Below are positions 54,931-64,000 of a stretch of 64,000 nt of DNA, piece after piece (within the stretch, counting starts at the first letter, position 1; the number at the start of each line of letters is the position of its first letter). The notes under the pieces were generated by a model. It saw only the letters and a program-made list of their open reading frames with translations, was not told where the DNA came from and ran no database searches. Made by a program: the position numbers and the translations under genes. The stretch spans positions 124,001 through 188,000 of the forward strand of contig NZ_LZSX01000025.1 in NCBI RefSeq assembly GCF_001665835.1, written 5' to 3'. This DNA comes from Mycobacterium colombiense (lineage in GTDB: Bacteria > Actinomycetota > Actinomycetes > Mycobacteriales > Mycobacteriaceae).

Positions 54931-55216
54931 GCGCTTGTCCTCTCTTGGCCGGTCAAGATCGATCCCCGCGGGAGGCAGTTGCGCTCGGAGAATCATTTCC
55001 GGAGGCCGACACCGCGCCCACACCGCGCAACGACAGCCGGTTCGGCTGCCGCCCTGCGTCCCCGCTCGGCCGTTCGATCTCTACAACGGCCCACCCGGTT
55101 CCGTGAGCGAGTGTAGGCGGTGGCCCGCGCATGCCTGCCAAGGTGATCGCCGGGAGGGTTATCTTGGTCTCGCCGCCAGCGTGGCCGCAGCCGTTCAAAC
55201 CGAGGAGGACGAAGTT
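54931..55216. promoter_or_regulatory. Divergent promoter region between pks and papA
   Basis: The 286-bp gap must hold promoters for both directions. A TATCTT at 55160-55165 is a possible -10 for papA, giving a leader of about 45 nt with AGGAGG at 55203-55208. No clear regulator-type dyad was seen. Confidence 0.35.
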
Positions 55217-56638
55217 TTGCGCATCGGGAAGATTACGATCGGCGCACTCGACGATTGGACGCTGACCCCTGGCTCGGTCACCTCATGGCACCCGACGGCC
55301 GCGGCAATCGAAAAAGCCCGGCAAGCACCGGTGAGCTCTGTGCCGGTCAGCCATATGCAGGGCCAACATCTTCGTAACTACTGTGAACGGACGGCCGCGG
55401 GGCTGAATTTCTCCCGGCAGATCATCGCTACCTGCGAACTGCCGGGGATGTGCGATGTCCCCGCCATGAACCACGCTGTCAACGCGTACCTGCGTCGGCA
55501 TGACACGTTCCGCAGTTGGTTCGAGCACACCGGTAACGGAGAGTTCGTCCGCCATACCATGAGCGATCCTGCCGATATTGAATTCGCGCCGATCGAGCAC
55601 GGCGGGATGACGGCTGACGAAATACACGCTCACGCCGTGGCCATCCCGAGCCCGCTGGAGTGGGGCTGCTTCACCTTCGGGATTATCCAAAGCGAGAGCC
55701 ACTTCACTTTCTTTGCCGCCATGGATCATGTCCACGGGGACGCGACGCTAATAGGCACCACGATGATGGAAGCCAACGGCATGTATACGGCGTTGAGCGG
55801 AGGCGGTGAGGCCCTTGCGCTTCCCGATGCCGGCAGCTTCGATGATTTCTGCACCCGCGAACGCGAATACACGTCAACGCTGACCGTTGATTCGCCCGAG
55901 GTGCGCGCGTGGATCGACTTCGCCGAGAACAATAACGGTGGCTTCCCCGAGTTCCCGCTCCCGCTGGGTAACCCGCGGGAGTCCAGTAGCAGCGACATGA
56001 CCTCGGAACTCCTGATGGACGCGACACAGACGGAGCGATTCGAATCGGCCTGCGCGGCGGTCGGCGCGCGCTTTGTCGGGGGTCTGTTCGCCTGCCTCGC
56101 CCTGGTGGAGCACGAATTTACCGGGGCTCTTACGTATTACGCGCTTACGCCCAGGGATTCCCGCAAAGCCACGGACAATTTCATGACGCAAGGCTGGTTT
56201 ACCGGTTTGATTCCCATCACCGTGCCCATAGCTGCGGCCTCTTTTGGCGATGCCGCGTGGGCGGCGCAGACTTCCTTCGATTCAAGTCTGGACATGGCGA
56301 AAGTTCCCTACTATCGCGTGTTGGAACTGGCGCCGTGGTTGCGCTGGCCACGGCCCAACTTTCCGGTATCGAACTTCTTTCATGGCGGCGCTGCTCCGCT
56401 CAATGCCATTCTTGCCGCAGCCGACCTAGGGCTTGCGAACAATATCGGAATCTATCCTGACGGCCGGTATTCATATCAACTGACCATTTATATCTTCCGG
56501 TACGGCGAGGGCACGGTCATGGCGATCATGCATCCCGACAACCCGGTCGCCCGGAAGTCGGTTGTCCGCTACATGGAAGCGATGAAGTCGGTCTGCGTGC
56601 GGGTCGCCGGCAGCGGGAGTTGGGGACGCGTCGCGTAG
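55217..56638 (+). CDS. Polyketide-associated acyltransferase (PapA family)
   Basis: This 473-residue condensation-fold acyltransferase transfers PKS-bound acyl chains to trehalose-type acceptors. The catalytic HxxxD is H171-VHG-D175 (AAMDHVHGDATLIG). The N-terminus LRIGKITIGALDDWTLTPGSVTSWHPT is typical of PapA1/2/3-type enzymes of sulfolipid, PAT and TPP loci. The start is probably the TTG at 55217, because a full AGGAGG lies 8 nt before it and homologues begin at MRIGK; the frame is open upstream without a better site. It is the first of the rightward genes and divergent from the PKS that should supply its donor. Confidence 0.88.
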   Translation: MRIGKITIGALDDWTLTPGSVTSWHPTAAAIEKARQAPVSSVPVSHMQGQHLRNYCERTAAGLNFSRQIIATCELPGMCDVPAMNHAVNAYLRRHDTFRSWFEHTGNGEFVRHTMSDPADIEFAPIEHGGMTADEIHAHAVAIPSPLEWGCFTFGIIQSESHFTFFAAMDHVHGDATLIGTTMMEANGMYTALSGGGEALALPDAGSFDDFCTREREYTSTLTVDSPEVRAWIDFAENNNGGFPEFPLPLGNPRESSSSDMTSELLMDATQTERFESACAAVGARFVGGLFACLALVEHEFTGALTYYALTPRDSRKATDNFMTQGWFTGLIPITVPIAAASFGDAAWAAQTSFDSSLDMAKVPYYRVLELAPWLRWPRPNFPVSNFFHGGAAPLNAILAAADLGLANNIGIYPDGRYSYQLTIYIFRYGEGTVMAIMHPDNPVARKSVVRYMEAMKSVCVRVAGSGSWGRVA

Positions 56639-56755
56639 CGTGGAGCACTTCGATGGCTCGCGAGGCGAAATTGCGTGGTTTAACCGGGCTCGGGCGATGC
56701 GGCCGAGTGTCGCCGGCGGGCACACCCGACTGCGAAACCCGGGGATGAGGGCGGT

Positions 56756-59700
56756 ATGCGACGGCTAGCCGATTCTGTGGTGCGGTGGCCCTGGGTAGTG
56801 GTCGGGATCTGGGTCGCGATTGCGGTCGCGCTACCGCTGGCTCTTCCCTCGCTGGGCGAGATGGCCGAGAAGCATCCGCTCGCTATCCTGCCCAGCGATG
56901 CGCCATCGAGCGTCACCGCCCGAAAGATGACCGAGGCGTTTCACGAATCGGGCTCAGAAAACCTCCTGTTGGTGGTCCTGACCGACGACAAGGGGCTCGG
57001 CCCCGCCGACGAAGCCGCTTACGGCAAACTTGCGGACGCGCTGCGCCGGGACACGCGAGATGTGGTCATGGTGCAGGATTTCATCAGCACACCGGCGTTG
57101 CGCTCGGTCGTTACCAGCAAAGACCACAAAGCGTGGGTGGTACCGATCGGCGTTGCGGGCGAGTTGGGCACTCCCAGCTCGTATGCGGCTTTCAACCGGA
57201 TCGGCGACGTCGTCAAACGCGCCGTCAGCGGCACGCCGCTGACGGCGAACCTTACCGGCCCCGCAGCGACCGTCGCCGACCTCACGGTCGCGGGCGCTCG
57301 GGATCGGATGCCGATCGAGCTGGCGATCGCGGTGCTGGTGCTCATCGTCCTGCTGGTGATCTACCGCAGTGCGGTCACGATGCTGCTGCCGTTGCTGACG
57401 ATCGGGATTTCCCTGGTGATCGCGCAGGCGGTGGTAGCGGGCTACTCACAACTAACCGGCGCGGGCGTCTCAAACCAGTCCGTCGTGTTCTTGAGCGCCA
57501 TAATGGCCGGCGCCGGAACGGATTACGCAGTCTTTCTCATCAGCCGGTATCACGACTATTTGCGGTCGGGTGCGAATTCCGATCAGGCGGTCAAGCGCGC
57601 GATGTTCTCGATCGGAAAAGTGATCGCCGCCTCCGCCGCCACCGTCGGAATCACGTTTCTCCTCATCAGCTTCGCCCGAATGGGAGTCTTCAAAACGGTT
57701 GGGGTGTCGGCGGCGATCGGGATCGGAGTGGCATTCCTCGCCGCGGTGACGTTGCTGCCGGCAGTGCTGGTGCTTGCGGGGCGGCGTGGCTGGGTCCAGC
57801 CACGGCGCGAGCTGACCGCCCGGTTCTGGCGGCGTTCGGGCATCCGCATCGTGCGGCGACCGAAGGTCAATCTGATTGCCAGCGTGCTTGTGTTGATCAT
57901 CCTGGCCAGCTGCGCCGGCCTGGTGCGTTACAACTACGACGATCGCAAGGCACTGCGGTCTTCCGCCCCGAGTTCCGTCGGGTACGCGGCGCTGGACCGT
58001 CACTTCCCGGTGAACCAGTCCATTCCGCAGTACATCCTGGTCCAATCACCGCATGACCTTCGCACGCCGAAGACCCTTGCGGACTTGGAACAAATGGCGG
58101 ACCGAGTCAGTCAATTGCCGAACGTTGCTGCAGTCAGCGGCATTACGCGTCCCACCGGGAATGTGCCAGAACAATTCAGGGCCACCTATCAAGCGGGCGC
58201 CATCGGCACCTTGCTGGCCGGCGGATCCACCCTGATCAAAGACCACACCAATGACCTCAATCGGCTGGTAGATGGGGCCGGTACGCTCGCCGACAACCTC
58301 GGCAATATGCGGGGCCAGGTCATCCAGCTGGCTGCCAGCGTGCAGGAGGTGGAGAGCGCCTTCTCGTCGACGAAGAACCAGTACAGCGGCGACGCGCTGG
58401 TGAAAGAGGTCGACATCGCGGCCCAGCTCGTAGACCATGTCAACGCGCTCAGCAATGCGATGGGCTGGAACTTCTCAGCGGCCAAGAACATGTTCGCTTG
58501 GATCGGCCCGGTGCTGGCGGCGCTGCAGGGTAACCCGAGATGCGACGTCGACCCGTCGTGCAGCGCCACCCGCGGGACATTTGAGCAACTGGTTGGCGCA
58601 CGCGATCAAGCAGACCTAGACGCGATCAATGATTTGGCCCACCAACTGCAGGAGTACCCGGACAAACGGGCGCTGAAAGCGTCGACCGACCGCCTGCGTG
58701 CCGCATTGGCGAAGCTCACCAACGTGCTGCATTCCCTGGGGATGGATAAGCCCGGTGGTCTACAGACCAACCTGAACAGCTTGCAAGATGGCGCAAACCG
58801 ATTCGCCGGTGGGAGCCGCCAAGTGGCCGACGCAGTGGCTCAAGTCGTCGACCAAGTCAAACAGCTCGGTAGCGGGCTCAATGAGTCAGCTGCGTTTTTG
58901 TTGTCGCTGAAACGCGACGCGGCACAACCGGCTATGGCTGGGTTCAATATCCCGCCCCAGCTGCTGCACCTAGCGGAGTTCCAGAAGGCCGCCAAGGCGT
59001 TCATTTCGCCCGACGGCCACTCCGTGCGGTACCTAGTTCAAACCAAACTCAATCCGTTCAGCACCGAAGCCATGGATCAGGTCAACGCGATCGAAGCGGC
59101 CGCTCGGGGGGCTCAACCGAACACCGCATTGGCGGACGCCACGGTATCGATGGCGGGATACACCGTCGCCCTGAAGGACACGCGTGATTACTACCAACAC
59201 GATATCCGGTTCATCATCGCGGTAACCCTCTTAGTCGTGCTACTGACCTTGATCGCGCTGCTGCGCGCGATTGTTGCGCCGCTGTATCTTGTTGCCTCCG
59301 TGGTCATTTCGTATTTGTCGGCGGTGGGTATTGGCGTGCTCGTATTCCAATACGTACTGGGCCAGCAATTACATTGGAGTGTTCCCCCGCTGGCGTTCGT
59401 CGTGTTGGTCGCGGTGGGGGCCGACTACAACATGCTGCTCGTCTCGCGAATGCGGGAGGAGTCTGGACACAGCGTGCGTTACGGCATCATCCGGACCCTG
59501 GGTTCGACGGGCGGTGTCATCACCGCGGCAGGTCTGATCTTCGCAGCCTCGATGTGCGGTCTCTTGTTCTCCAGCATCAGCACCGTGGTCCAGGGTGGTT
59601 TCGTGATCGGGGTGGGAATCCTGCTGGATACCTTCTTGGTTCGCACCATCACGGTTCCCGCCATCGCCGCGTTGGTCGGACGGGCGAACTGGTGGCCGTC

Positions 59701-59767
59701 CCCAGTGGGCGTGCGACGGCCGTCGTTGCGGTCGCCGGAGGGACGCGCCGACGCGCGGCCCGGTTAG
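56756..59767 (+). CDS. MmpL-family lipid exporter (MmpL10-like position)
   Basis: This 1003-residue RND transporter has no MmpS partner, unlike the pair at the left end of the window. TM1 is at about 11-31. Proton-relay Asp-Tyr pairs are D256-Y257 ([14 protein letters not shown]) and D890-Y891 ([12 protein letters not shown]). The second periplasmic loop (about 400-790) is long and helical but not methionine-rich. In sulfolipid (MmpL8), PAT and TPP (MmpL10) loci the MmpL next to papA moves the acylated trehalose precursor across the membrane. The same role is likely here. The gap to papA is 117 nt. Confidence 0.9.
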   Translation: MRRLADSVVRWPWVVVGIWVAIAVALPLALPSLGEMAEKHPLAILPSDAPSSVTARKMTEAFHESGSENLLLVVLTDDKGLGPADEAAYGKLADALRRDTRDVVMVQDFISTPALRSVVTSKDHKAWVVPIGVAGELGTPSSYAAFNRIGDVVKRAVSGTPLTANLTGPAATVADLTVAGARDRMPIELAIAVLVLIVLLVIYRSAVTMLLPLLTIGISLVIAQAVVAGYSQLTGAGVSNQSVVFLSAIMAGAGTDYAVFLISRYHDYLRSGANSDQAVKRAMFSIGKVIAASAATVGITFLLISFARMGVFKTVGVSAAIGIGVAFLAAVTLLPAVLVLAGRRGWVQPRRELTARFWRRSGIRIVRRPKVNLIASVLVLIILASCAGLVRYNYDDRKALRSSAPSSVGYAALDRHFPVNQSIPQYILVQSPHDLRTPKTLADLEQMADRVSQLPNVAAVSGITRPTGNVPEQFRATYQAGAIGTLLAGGSTLIKDHTNDLNRLVDGAGTLADNLGNMRGQVIQLAASVQEVESAFSSTKNQYSGDALVKEVDIAAQLVDHVNALSNAMGWNFSAAKNMFAWIGPVLAALQGNPRCDVDPSCSATRGTFEQLVGARDQADLDAINDLAHQLQEYPDKRALKASTDRLRAALAKLTNVLHSLGMDKPGGLQTNLNSLQDGANRFAGGSRQVADAVAQVVDQVKQLGSGLNESAAFLLSLKRDAAQPAMAGFNIPPQLLHLAEFQKAAKAFISPDGHSVRYLVQTKLNPFSTEAMDQVNAIEAAARGAQPNTALADATVSMAGYTVALKDTRDYYQHDIRFIIAVTLLVVLLTLIALLRAIVAPLYLVASVVISYLSAVGIGVLVFQYVLGQQLHWSVPPLAFVVLVAVGADYNMLLVSRMREESGHSVRYGIIRTLGSTGGVITAAGLIFAASMCGLLFSSISTVVQGGFVIGVGILLDTFLVRTITVPAIAALVGRANWWPSPVGVRRPSLRSPEGRADARPG

Positions 59768-59824
59768 CACCCGCACATGATGTATGTGAGACTACGAGGC
59801 GAATCCGAGCGGTCAGGACTAGGG

Positions 59825-60937
59825 ATGAAGAAACTACTCGCCGGAGTTACGGCGCTGGTAACCGTCGGTGCCACAGGGTGTTTCGGCGTCAATACCGCGA
59901 CGGCAGACGATGCGCCCATCGGCGGTCCACCGACCCCCGGGGCGCCGGGCGACCAGACAGCGTTCGCCCTCGGAGGCGCTCACGTTGCGGGCATCCCCTA
60001 CGACGAGTACATACGTCAGGAGGGCGCCCAATGGTTCCCCGGCCAGAAGCGCGAAATCGTCCCCTACCCGGCGGGCCAGATTCAGGGCCACGTGCTGGAG
60101 CGACTCTTCCCGGGCATCGGCAAGATCGATGAGCAGTTCCCGGGCCTGGGTGTGGACGGCCCCAGCATCGGCGAGTCTGTCGTCGAGGGAATAGGCAACC
60201 TCGATGCAGCGATCCGCACCGGACACCCGGGTACGGCGATCGGCTTGTCCGAGGGCGGGTTCGTGGTCGACGGCGAGCAGGCTCGGCTGGCGAATGACCC
60301 GGCTGCTCCCCCGGCGGACAAACTGAACTTCGCCACATTCGGCGACCCGATTGGGCATCACGCCTTCGGTCAGAGCTTCCTGACCGCCATGTTCCCGGTC
60401 GGCAGCGTTGTTCCCGCTCTGGACTACACCATGCCACCGACGTATGAGAGCCAGTACGACACGAACAGGTTCGTGGCTGCATACGACTTGATCGCGGACT
60501 TCCCCGATCGGCCGGACAACATGTTCGCTCTGGCCAACACGCTGCTGGGCCTGGCCACCGGTCACACGGCGGTGGCCTTTACGAACCCGAGCATGGTGCC
60601 GCCCCAGAACATCAGGACGACGACGAACTCCAGGGGCGCGAAAGACACCACCATCATGGTTCCGGAAAAGCACCTTCCGCTCGTCATGCCGCTGGCCTAC
60701 CTCGGCATCCCGGAAGACACCCTGAACAAGCTCGACGCGATCCTGATCCCCCGAGTGAATGCGGGCTACGCGCGAAATGACGACCCATCGACCGCTCCGG
60801 TTCAGGTGGATCCCGTGCACGGCTTCGACCCAGCGCAAGTTATCGCGCCAGTCAACCAGGCGGCACTCGGCAGCGGCGACCCTCTTTCGCAAATCGTCAG
60901 CGGCGCCACGTCCGCGCTTTCCAACGGCACCGGCTGA
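59825..60937 (+). CDS. Exported PE-PPE-domain serine hydrolase/acyltransferase (Chp/PE type)
   Basis: This 370-residue protein starts at the ATG at 59825 ([18 protein letters not shown]). Either Cys19 (ATGC) is lipid-modified or cleavage follows TATA at about residue 27. The mature part is a cutinase-like alpha/beta hydrolase with nucleophile Ser142 in GLSEGG and an N-terminal [17 protein letters not shown]. Such proteins accompany mmpL genes in glycolipid loci. Chp1 and Chp2 transfer acyl groups between trehalose lipids outside the membrane, and the PE-domain homologue of the M. smegmatis TPP locus completes polyphleoylation. The same external acylation step is inferred here. Confidence 0.82.
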   Translation: MKKLLAGVTALVTVGATGCFGVNTATADDAPIGGPPTPGAPGDQTAFALGGAHVAGIPYDEYIRQEGAQWFPGQKREIVPYPAGQIQGHVLERLFPGIGKIDEQFPGLGVDGPSIGESVVEGIGNLDAAIRTGHPGTAIGLSEGGFVVDGEQARLANDPAAPPADKLNFATFGDPIGHHAFGQSFLTAMFPVGSVVPALDYTMPPTYESQYDTNRFVAAYDLIADFPDRPDNMFALANTLLGLATGHTAVAFTNPSMVPPQNIRTTTNSRGAKDTTIMVPEKHLPLVMPLAYLGIPEDTLNKLDAILIPRVNAGYARNDDPSTAPVQVDPVHGFDPAQVIAPVNQAALGSGDPLSQIVSGATSALSNGTG

Positions 60938-60947
60938 CAACGCGCCT

Positions 60948-62684
60948 ATGTCTGGACCATCGATTCTCTCCATGCTGCACGGACGTGCCAGCCTGCGGCC
61001 CGACGATGTGGCGTACAGGTTTACCGATTACCAGGACGACGCCGACGGTGTTCCCGAGAGCCTCACGTGGTCGCAAGTGTCCCGCCGGACATTCAATGTG
61101 GCGCGCGACCTCGGCGAGCATGGGTCGGTCGGCGACAGGGCGGTAATTCTGGCGCCGCAGGGTCTTGATTACATTGCGGCGTTCCTGGGATCCATGCAGG
61201 CCGGGCTCATCGCAGTTCCGCTCCCGCTGCCGCATCGCGGATCGAGCGACGAGCGGGTCAGCGCGGTGCTCGCCGATACGTCGCCTTCGGTCGTTCTCAC
61301 GACGTCCGCGGTCGCCGAAGATGTCGCTGAATACGTCGATCGGGCACGCATGGACGATGTTCCAAAGATCGTCGAAATCGATTCGATGAATCTGGACGCC
61401 GATGGCGGAACCAGCGTTCTGGCGGCCGATTTGCCTGACATCGCGTATCTGCAATACAGCTCAGGTTCGACCCGAACGCCGACCGGCGTGAAGATTTCGC
61501 ACCGCAATCTCCAAGTGAATTTCGAGCAGCTGATGCGCAGCTTCTTCACCGAGTCCCACATGCAAGCCCCGTCGGACACCACGATGGTGTCGTGGCTGCC
61601 CTTCTACCATGACATGGGTTTGGTGCTGGGAGTCTGCGCGCCAATCCTGGGCGGCTGGCGCGGCGAGCTGATGAGTCCGGTTGCGTTCTTGGAACGGCCG
61701 GCCAGATGGGTGCAATCTCTGGCCGCGAATACTTCTTCGTGGTCGGCGGCGCCCAACTTCGCCTTCGACTTGGCGGCCCGCAAAACACGTGACCGTGACC
61801 TGGCCGGGCTCGACCTCGGCGGGGTGCTGGGCATCATCAGTGGTGCCGAACGCGTCGAGCCGGCCACCTTGAACCGCTTCGTTGATCGGTTTGCCCACTT
61901 CAACTTTCGGGACAACATGATGCGTCCGTCCTACGGCTTGGCGGAGGCGGTCGTCTTCGTGGCGAGTGGCACCTGGAGTGACTCGTCAACGGTTCACTTC
62001 GATATCGACGAGCTGTCCGCAGGTCGCGCTCGGCCCGGCGCGGCCGGGACTGGCTCATCGCTGGTGAAGTACGAGGTACCGCAATCACCGACACTGCGAA
62101 TCGTCGACGGCGACACCAACCGCGAGTGCCCGCAGGGCGTGGTGGGCGAGATCTGGGTACACGGCGCCAATGTGGCCGAGGGCTACTGGCGCAAGCCGCC
62201 GGAGGAACAGCGCTGCTTCGGAGCGATGCTCGTCGAGCCGTCGCCAGGTACGCCTGACGGCCCCTGGCTGAAGACCGGCGACCTGGGTTTCGTCTACCAG
62301 GGCGGGCTGTTCATCGTCGGGCGTATCAAGGATCTGCTGATAATCCGTGGACGGAATCACCATCCCGAGGACATCGAGGCGACGGTCCAAGAGATCACAG
62401 GTGGCCGGGTCGCGGCGATATCGGTTCCGGTGAACAGTACCGAGAAGCTCGTCACCGTCGTCGAGTTCAAAAAGCGAGGCGAGTCCAACGAGGAGGCCAT
62501 GCACTCGCTGACCTGCGTCAAACGGGACGTCACCTCGGCGATTTCCAATGCGCACGGCGTGAATGTAGGGGACCTCGTCCTGGTACCGCCCGGCTCGATC
62601 CCCACCACGACGAGTGGCAAGATCCGGCGCGCCGCCTGTGTCGAGCAGTACCACCGGCACCAATTCGCCCGGTTGGACGCCTGA
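60948..62684 (+). CDS. Fatty acyl-AMP ligase (FadD/FAAL family)
   Basis: This 578-residue adenylating enzyme starts at the ATG at 60948 ([14 protein letters not shown]). The adenylate motif is [21 protein letters not shown], followed by [34 protein letters not shown] and the C-terminal Lys region [10 protein letters not shown]. The FAAL-type pattern (YGLAEA, no CoA-binding features) and location among PKS, papA and mmpL genes indicate that it activates a fatty acid as acyl-AMP and loads it on the PKS, as FadD23 and FadD21 do in related loci. The gap to the preceding gene is 10 nt. Confidence 0.88.
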   Translation: MSGPSILSMLHGRASLRPDDVAYRFTDYQDDADGVPESLTWSQVSRRTFNVARDLGEHGSVGDRAVILAPQGLDYIAAFLGSMQAGLIAVPLPLPHRGSSDERVSAVLADTSPSVVLTTSAVAEDVAEYVDRARMDDVPKIVEIDSMNLDADGGTSVLAADLPDIAYLQYSSGSTRTPTGVKISHRNLQVNFEQLMRSFFTESHMQAPSDTTMVSWLPFYHDMGLVLGVCAPILGGWRGELMSPVAFLERPARWVQSLAANTSSWSAAPNFAFDLAARKTRDRDLAGLDLGGVLGIISGAERVEPATLNRFVDRFAHFNFRDNMMRPSYGLAEAVVFVASGTWSDSSTVHFDIDELSAGRARPGAAGTGSSLVKYEVPQSPTLRIVDGDTNRECPQGVVGEIWVHGANVAEGYWRKPPEEQRCFGAMLVEPSPGTPDGPWLKTGDLGFVYQGGLFIVGRIKDLLIIRGRNHHPEDIEATVQEITGGRVAAISVPVNSTEKLVTVVEFKKRGESNEEAMHSLTCVKRDVTSAISNAHGVNVGDLVLVPPGSIPTTTSGKIRRAACVEQYHRHQFARLDA

Positions 62685-62711
62685 GCCGGGGGCGGCGGGC
62701 GCGCCTCCACA

Positions 62712-63368
62712 ATGCCAATGTTGGTCACTGTCCTGGTGATGGCCGTTGCAGTCAGCGTCGAACCGTTCCGAATCGGCATGACCGTGCTGATGCTGAACAG
62801 ACCACGCCCGGCGCTGCAACTGCTCGCGTTTCTGTCCGGCGGTTTCACAATGGGAACGGCGGTGGGTCTGGTCGTGTTGTTCGCCTTTCGGCGCAGGATG
62901 CTGGGCTCGAGCTACTTCGCGTTGCCCAAGGTGCAGATTCTGGTTGGTCTGCTGGCACTGACAGTCGCGGCAGTCGTGGCCGCGAATCTCCCTGCGCGGC
63001 TGGGCTCGCGGCCGACAAGATTGGCGACGCCGTTCCAGCGATTGCTGAGCCGGCATTCGCTGACGGTTGCCGGCATCGCCGGCCTCGGCATCGCATTGCC
63101 GTCGGTGGACTACCTTGCCGCGCTAGCCGTCATTCTCGCCTCCGGCGCGACAGCCCTGGCGCAAGTCACAGTGGTGTTGATGTTCAACGCCGTGGCCTTC
63201 GCCCTCATAGAAATTCCGCTGCTGGCCCATCTGCTGGCACCTGAGGCAACCGCCAGGTGGGTGGCGGCGCTGCACGGCTGGATTCGATCGCGTCGACGCG
63301 CCGACGTTGCACTCGTGCTGGCCGCGGCCGGCTGCGCTTTCGTGGCGGTCGGCACGGCCGGGCTTTGA
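62712..63368 (+). CDS. Sap/GAP-like membrane protein of the glycolipid locus
   Basis: This 218-residue protein has about six membrane helices and opens with MLVTVLVMAVAVSVEPFRIGMTVLMLNRPRP. That start is characteristic of the Sap (sulfolipid addressing protein) and GAP (GPL addressing protein) family, which help MmpL proteins move trehalose lipids or glycopeptidolipids to the surface. A short basic C-terminal loop (WIRSRRRADV) precedes the last helix. Located 27 nt after the FAAL gene, it completes the export module. Confidence 0.8.
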   Translation: MPMLVTVLVMAVAVSVEPFRIGMTVLMLNRPRPALQLLAFLSGGFTMGTAVGLVVLFAFRRRMLGSSYFALPKVQILVGLLALTVAAVVAANLPARLGSRPTRLATPFQRLLSRHSLTVAGIAGLGIALPSVDYLAALAVILASGATALAQVTVVLMFNAVAFALIEIPLLAHLLAPEATARWVAALHGWIRSRRRADVALVLAAAGCAFVAVGTAGL

Positions 63369-63437
63369 CCTTATCTGGAAACGCCGCGTTAGCCGCTGAC
63401 TGATAATGAGTCCAACCGCACTGGCAAAGGAGCCGCG

Positions 63438-64000
63438 ATGAGCAAGGCAAGCACAGACCGTCCGCTGCGGGTGATCCAGTGGACGACCGGCAACATCGGT
63501 CGTCGTTCGCTGCACGCCATCATCGGACGGCCCGACCTCGAACTGGCCGGGGTGTATGCGCACGGCGCGGACAAGGTGGGCGTCGACGCCGCCGACCTGG
63601 CGGGCTGGCCCGAGCCGACCGGGGTGCACGCGACGAACGACATCGACGCGCTGCTGGCCCTGGACGCCGACGTGTGTTGCTATAACCCGTTGTGGCCCAA
63701 CGTCGATGAGCTGGTGCGGCTGCTGGAATCGGGAGTCAACGTGTGCACCAGCGCGGCGTGGATCACCGGCGGCAAGCAGACACCGCAGGACCGCAAGCGC
63801 ATCGAGGACGCCTGCCAGAACGGCAATTCGACGATCTTCGGCAGCGGTGCCCACCCGGGCATGACGAACATGGTGGGCATGGTGCTGTCTGCCTCGTGCG
63901 AGCGCGTCGACGAGATCCGGATCACCGAGTCCGTCGACTGCTCGACCTACGAGTCGGCGGAAACCCAGACGGCCATGGGGTTTTCGCAAGATCCCGATAC
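63438..64000 (+). CDS. NAD(P)-binding protein of the dihydrodipicolinate-reductase-like family (5' part)
   Basis: The ATG at 63438 follows AAAGGAG at about 6 nt. The frame remains open to the window end (187 codons). LRVIQWTTGNIGRRSLHAII is a Rossmann dinucleotide-binding start (usual form VVQWATGNVGR), followed by LAGVYAHGADKVG and FGSGAHPGMTNMV. Mycobacteria hold many such 350-residue DapB-like reductases of unknown substrate. The 69-nt gap leaves it unclear whether it belongs to the glycolipid operon. Confidence 0.75.
   Translation, partial: MSKASTDRPLRVIQWTTGNIGRRSLHAIIGRPDLELAGVYAHGADKVGVDAADLAGWPEPTGVHATNDIDALLALDADVCCYNPLWPNVDELVRLLESGVNVCTSAAWITGGKQTPQDRKRIEDACQNGNSTIFGSGAHPGMTNMVGMVLSASCERVDEIRITESVDCSTYESAETQTAMGFSQDPD

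Overview
The window is high-GC actinobacterial DNA from a nontuberculous Mycobacterium. Evidence for the genus: mycolic-acid-type methyltransferases, two MmpL transporters, a PapA acyltransferase, a salicylate synthase (MbtI) matching the M. tuberculosis enzyme in length (450 aa) and catalytic residue numbering, an IdeR-type iron box, and a central block in nearly the same order as M. tuberculosis Rv2386c-Rv2415c. I saw no tRNA, rRNA, CRISPR array or intact insertion sequence. Family and synteny statements come from memory; no search was run.

Layout. 1-1.6 kb: the end of an arylsulfatase, a long hairpin and a tiny HTH-like protein. 1.7-5.9 kb: a TetR regulator upstream of an MmpS/MmpL pair of the MmpS5/MmpL5 (siderophore/drug export) type. 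6.2-8.0 kb: a decayed methyltransferase copy beside an intact one, then a frameshifted oxidoreductase gene. 8.0-13.3 kb: a tight five-gene operon (LipK/MbtJ-like esterase, SDR, ferritin-like diiron protein, Baeyer-Villiger-type monooxygenase, MerR regulator) that looks like a subterminal ketone/ester oxidation pathway. 13.3-18 kb: mbtI with an iron box, an SbtA-like bicarbonate permease and hemW.

18-25 kb is a sulfur-assimilation block: nirA-cysH facing subI-cysT-cysW-cysA. Each arm is preceded by a very short, apparently leaderless ORF ending in clustered cysteine codons, which fits cysteine-responsive attenuation. 25-41 kb is conserved housekeeping: trehalase, lppR and a truncated lppR-like paralogue, lepA, a PemK-like protein, a CBS protein, RNase Z, a transglutaminase/alpha-E/ATP-grasp operon, rpsT, holA, comEC and comEA.

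41-64 kb departs from the M. tuberculosis order. It has a two-subunit acyl-CoA dehydrogenase pair with an FMN/F420 protein, then an 11-kb bimodular polyketide synthase. Divergent from it run papA, mmpL, a PE-PPE-domain hydrolase/acyltransferase, a fatty acyl-AMP ligase and a Sap/GAP-like membrane protein. Both AT domains carry the malonyl-type HAFH motif and module 1 lacks a dehydratase, so the product should be a long unbranched, partly unsaturated or hydroxylated acyl chain. This fits a trehalose polyphleate (TPP)-type locus better than the methyl-branched sulfolipid or PAT loci. The likely division of labour is: FAAL activates the starter, the PKS elongates it, PapA puts the chain on trehalose, MmpL and Sap export it, and the PE-PPE protein finishes acylation outside the membrane.
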